From Albifimbria verrucaria (lineage: Eukaryota; Ascomycota; Sordariomycetes; Hypocreales; Stachybotryaceae): a stretch of 64,000 nucleotides of DNA. Location: positions 1,798,001 through 1,862,000 of the forward strand of contig JAHREC010000013.1 of the NCBI GenBank assembly GCA_020081605.1, written 5' to 3'. The stretch's first letter is position 1. The number at the start of each line of letters is the position of its first letter. Below are positions 60,275 through 64,000 of the stretch, piece by piece. Position numbers and translations under genes: made by a program. The notes beneath the pieces were generated by a model that was not told the origin of the DNA, searched no databases, and saw only the letters and a list, made by a program, of their open reading frames with translations.

Positions 60275-60972
60275 TCAGTCTTGTAGACATCTGCAGTTGA
60301 TCAACGTCAGTACAGGCAAAGGCTGGAATAAGACAGGCGGAAGCATACCCCAAGTAATCCTCTTTGATGCTGCCGATAGCCCACATTTCTCCAACCTCGG
60401 ATCTTGTTCCAATGATCTTGACGCGCACATGCGTTCCGGGCTCGATCGTCGTATCCTCGTTGTTAGTAAACTGCGGAGGGGTTCCGTTGGGGTCCCATTT
60501 GATATCGCTAGGGATCAACTTGGTGTGCATGTCAACATTTCAAGTTCACGAGGCACGTAAACGGTAACAAGGCAAACATACATGGGCCGACACGAACAGA
60601 CGCAACGGTCCAGCCTGGGCAAAGAAGCCCTGCGGATTGACAGAGTAGACAACAGCATCAACCTAGGCTTGCGTCAGAATGCCACATGTATCTCTGAGGA
60701 CAAGCCCTGGATCTATCCCTACCGTCTCGCCCTTGAATGGTCGCCACACGACCGCGCGGTACCCTACGGTGAACTCGGCCAATCCATTGCCGGGAAGGAT
60801 GCGATCCTTCGGAGATATCAAAGGTGTCCATGATGGAGATGATGTAGTAGTTGCCAGCGCAGGTGCCCTCGACGTCCTTTAGGAGCTTGCTCGTGACAAG
60901 ATCGTGCATGTTGCGGCCAAAGTAGGAGGGATGCAGGGTGACCCTACGCTCCATGTTGTAGAGGAAAAACAT
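60275..60972 (-). CDS. RPB7: RNA polymerase II subunit Rpb7
   Basis: Part of the Rpb4/Rpb7 stalk, which binds emerging RNA. Model: complement(join(60275..60290,60349..60518,60582..60662,60723..60972)), 171 residues, as in other ascomycetes. The N-terminal half is [20 protein letters not shown] followed by [20 protein letters not shown] and [16 protein letters not shown]. The C-terminal OB-fold half runs from [15 protein letters not shown] to [19 protein letters not shown]. The last exon is only 16 nt and supplies the conserved end CLQD. The frame is shifted once near 60805. Here the shift needs one base removed (or two added), unlike the one-base losses elsewhere; removal restores the expected length. 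Confidence 0.95.
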
Positions 60973-61533
60973 GATGGGCAGTCGACGTCGATGGCGAGGC
61001 GAGCGCTCGCCGTTGCTGCGTCTGCGAGGTTACTGGCGCGTCGACGAAGGAGGGTTGCGGTGCGCGGTAAGCGTTCGAAGGCTACGGATCCGACGTGGTC
61101 GGGTGGTGAGGGTCTCGCGGAGGGTATTCTCGGCGCGCGACGCGATCTGGTGCAATGCGATTCGATGTAGATTCGAGAGCGATGCGTCGTCGATGGGCGC
61201 AGTCCAAGCACGGAGGATACTTGGACGGGATCGGGCGCGGTGGACGGTGTCGAGGGAAAGCTAAGATGCGAATACAAGAGACGCAGCGCGGCTGCAGGGA
61301 TCCCTCAGAAACGCGCTCCTGGCTCCTCGACACGGGGAGGAAGGGATTGGGTGGGCGCGGAAAGCAGTGCGATGGGTGTTGAGCTGCGATGAGGTCGTAG
61401 GAGAAAGGGTCAGAAAGGGACAAGGCTGATGAAAGTCTCATTCACGTCGAAGGCCAGGCCAGGCCCAGGCCTAGGTCCAAGGTAGGCCAAGGTAAAGAAA
61501 GGTACGTACCTCTCGCCCTGTCTCAGGCGCATG

Positions 61534-61560
61534 CTTTGCCTTGCCTTGCCTTGGCCTTGC
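61534..61560. repeat. CCTTG pentamer array
   Basis: Four CCTTG-type units upstream of RPB7, the same motif as upstream of the adenylate cyclase. Confidence 0.75.
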
Positions 61561-62351
61561 AGAGGGCCTCGCAATTTGAGTGGTCCAAAGCGCCCTAGCT
61601 CTAGCTCAAGCTTCGAGGTACCTCTACATTTTGGCACCTTTCCTGTCAAACCTACAGCCATTTTGGGGTTAAGGTACAGAGAGGGAGGGAGGTAGACATG
61701 AAAAAGAAGCCCACAGGCAGTTTGGTTGCGCTTTTATTGAACGTAGAAAATACATACATTACACTATGTACAATTAAATAATTGCCAAAGTGATGAGCGT
61801 GCTAAAGCTGCTCTTTCATTCTGGCACACTCTTGATTTTGCGCGAGACCAACACGCACAGGTTTTCTGCTAAAATAAAGCTGGTACCAAAAGAAAGCCAT
61901 TGCTTGCCGTGTTGGTTCCATGCGTCCAGTCACGAGTCAAGAGAGAGAAGTTAAAAAAAAAAAAAATCGAGAAAATAATGCACCCATGTGACAAGCCACC
62001 ATATTGACAACGTCGCATTTCAAGGTCGTATCCCGGAGACCCCAAATTCGACCTCAGACCAAGACAAAGCCAAGTACCCGGACGCAAATCCTGGATTTAT
62101 TGTAGACACGCGACACCTTGGGCCGAACTGCAGGCATCATCGGCCTCGGTGGAACTTCTCCTATGTGGAGATGTTGCTAAGGTCGGTGGGTTACATGACG
62201 GGCTCGAACAACAGGCCGGGCCCCTCAACAGGCGATGCTCCGTTTGGCCTTTAGAAAGACCTCCTCACTGTGTTGCCGTATTCTGTCAAATCATTCCGTG
62301 CATAGCCAAGCAAGAAGAAATACGCAAGAGGTGCTCTGTACTATATCTACC

Positions 62352-62380
62352 TATATATAAATATATATATATATATATAT
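62352..62380. repeat. TA dinucleotide microsatellite
   Basis: About 14 TA units with one interruption (TATATATAAATATATATAT...). Confidence 0.9.
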
Positions 62381-62728
62381 GCACCCGTTGCAGTAGCAGT
62401 GCGATGCGAGTCCATGTCAAGTGCAAAGTCCATGGTTGATCCGAAACCCCGTAGCCCCACGTCGCTCGTTCAATGTCCCTCGTCTCAGAACCCCAACACA
62501 ATTCCATAATCCTCTGCCTCGCTTCACTTCATCTGCGTCCTTACATCTTATGATGCTGCCACGATATCACCACACCACTGCTGTCGTCCCGCCTGCCTCG
62601 CGTCTCTCCGGCTCCTCCCACCGATCTCTCTTTCTGCGCCCCATTCACTCAGTCTCATAACGTGCCTCGGCTCGTGCATCTCACTCGACTGGACCCTCTC
62701 TAATCGGACACGTCTCTCAACATAAACC

Positions 62729-63437
62729 ATGTCGCTCGACTTAGAAAAGCACTTGACCTTTGTGAGACCTGTCCATTTGAGCCGGCTGATGGAGCTGCTT
62801 TGACTAACCCCTGGTGATTTCTCCAGTATGGCGCATACCACCACAATGCCATCAATGTAGCCATACATATGATCTGCGTTCTCCCTATCCTATTCTCAGC
62901 CCTATGCATGGTACTATCACCCGGGCCCCATCCGAGGTCATCTCAGCTTCGATAAGCATGCATTCTAACCGTACGCTACAGGCAACCTACACTGGGACCC
63001 TCATCCCGACTCCCAGCTGGGCCACCATTCCTTATCTTGATCTCAATCTAGGGACAATCTTTGCTCTGCTCTACGCATCTCTCTATGTCCTCCTAGAGCC
63101 TGTAGCGGGTACCGCCCTGGCTCTCATCTGCCTCGGCAGCACCGCATTCACCAATTTCCTGCGGATCCAGAACCCAGACTCCACTTTCCAGATTGCTCTG
63201 ATCGTTCACATCGGGTGCTGGATCGCTCAGTTCGTTGGCCATGGTCTCTTTGAGGGCCGTGCTCCTGCCCTGCTTGACAATCTTGTCCAGGCTATCTTCC
63301 TCGCGCCTATGTTTGTCTGGTTGGAGATGCTCTTCATGTTAGGCTACCGTCGCGAGCTGCAAGCCCGTGTACAAAAGGCTGTTGAGACCGAGATTGCAAA
63401 GTTCCGAGCTCAATCCAAGAGCGACAAATCTCAATGA
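62729..63437 (+). CDS. MPO1: Mpo1-like 2-hydroxy fatty acid dioxygenase (DUF962)
   Basis: ER membrane Fe(II) dioxygenase family that alpha-oxidises 2-hydroxy fatty acids in phytosphingosine breakdown in yeast. Model: join(62729..62761,62827..62910,62982..63437), 190 residues, no frame breaks. The family pattern is clear: N-terminal YGAYHHNAINVAIHMICV with three His, and a second His cluster in LIVHIGCWIAQFVGHGLFEG followed by RAPALLDNLVQA. Four to five hydrophobic helices are present and the C-terminal tail is charged. The first coding exon is 33 nt. Function in this organism is inferred from the yeast enzyme. Confidence 0.92.
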
Positions 63438-64000
63438 GATCCCCGATATGTATTGGGAATCATCACAGTACAGGAGTTCATCAGATGCTTGGCAGCCGTA
63501 TACTAGGCCAGCATCATTGCCACTTACGCTGCTTGGGAAATGCCGATGCTTCTGATATACCAAACCGACGATACGTCCTTTTCAGCACGACCCTTGATAC
63601 GTGAGCAGGCTGAGTTGCTTGGGATCCCCTTGCTGCTTTTATAACAGCAAACCAACCCAAAATCAAGCCGTCCGAAGTCCCCCACGGATAGTAGGCTCGT
63701 GTCGGCCCCTATAAGGCTCAGCAATCTTGGACGATTAAACCTTTTTTTTATATTAAAGCTTGCGGATTCCGCTCTCTCCACGGTGTTTGGGTTTGTCTTT
63801 TGGTGTAGCATCGGATGCTTCTTTTGAGAAGATCCGACAGGGTACTTTGAGAAAAGATGGACAATCCTAGATCAACATGTCCGGTAACTTGTAGCCTTTG
63901 TCCTTTATCAGCATCTCAGCCATCATACTCTATTAAATCATATACCAACTGAGCTTTCTTTCAGTTGGCCCCATTGCCTCGGACTAATCTCAACATCAGC
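63438..64000. other. Intergenic to the window edge
   Basis: 563 bases after the Mpo1-like gene, AT-richer, no gene seen; a minus-strand frame at 63524-63811 is unsupported. A gene could begin beyond the edge. Confidence 0.5.

Larger units (their letters stand above)
60973..62728. other. Divergent intergenic region of RPB7 and the Mpo1-like gene
   Basis: About 1.75 kb, no supported gene. It contains a CCTTG array at 61534-61560, GGTACGTACC palindromes near 61501-61511 and a TA run at 62352-62380. Confidence 0.5.

Noticed and set aside
63524..63811. 95-codon minus-strand frame at the window end
   Set aside because: Immediately downstream of the Mpo1-like gene, no family resemblance.

Overview
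The window is nuclear DNA of a filamentous ascomycete, most likely a Sordariomycete of the order Hypocreales. The evidence is short introns of about 50-100 nt with GTRNGT donors and NAG acceptors, compact 5' exons, and the gene set itself: a fungal adenylate cyclase with RA, LRR, PP2C-like and catalytic domains, a CreB-type deubiquitinase, Atg22, GH10, GH55 and a GRGGAGN-repeat protein. The genus cannot be fixed from the sequence alone. I see no rRNA, tRNA, CRISPR array, recognisable transposon or viral gene.

Layout. 0.9-13.9 kb is a housekeeping block: adenylate cyclase (+), ALG12 (-), YOS1 (+) and creB (-). 13.9-16.9 kb is non-coding and rich in short repeats. 16.9-31.4 kb looks like an accessory, secretion-oriented island: one very long gene (-) that appears to fuse a GH55 beta-1,3-glucanase to a subtilisin (S8) domain, two small cysteine-containing secreted proteins (+) and an F-box-like protein (+), separated by long gene-poor stretches. 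31.4-46.3 kb returns to conserved cellular genes: a CBS-pair protein, an unknown conserved protein, an atypical SDR/epimerase, capping protein beta, a BAH-PHD chromatin protein and Atg22. 49.3-63.4 kb carries a GH10 xylanase, a GRGGAGN-repeat protein, CTP synthase built of 17 exons, a CHORD-CS co-chaperone, a glutaredoxin-like protein, an HpcH/HpaI aldolase, RNA polymerase II subunit Rpb7 and an Mpo1-type dioxygenase.

A window-wide pattern governs how the genes must be read. About 35 single or double base losses interrupt otherwise well-conserved reading frames, nearly all at short homopolymers, most often C or G runs. When each is allowed for, every gene model becomes a whole number of codons and joins conserved protein segments. 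The losses occur in essential genes (CTP synthase, the adenylate cyclase) and are not accompanied by nonsense substitutions. I therefore read them as sequencing or assembly errors, not gene decay, and each affected gene is annotated as one intact CDS with the break positions listed.

Functional links. Adenylate cyclase and CreB belong to nutrient signalling and carbon-catabolite control. The xylanase and the GH55-S8 protein are typical outputs of such control, though nothing here shows direct regulation. The three conventional secreted-protein genes each have a TATA box 122-144 bases before the ATG, unlike most of the housekeeping genes.
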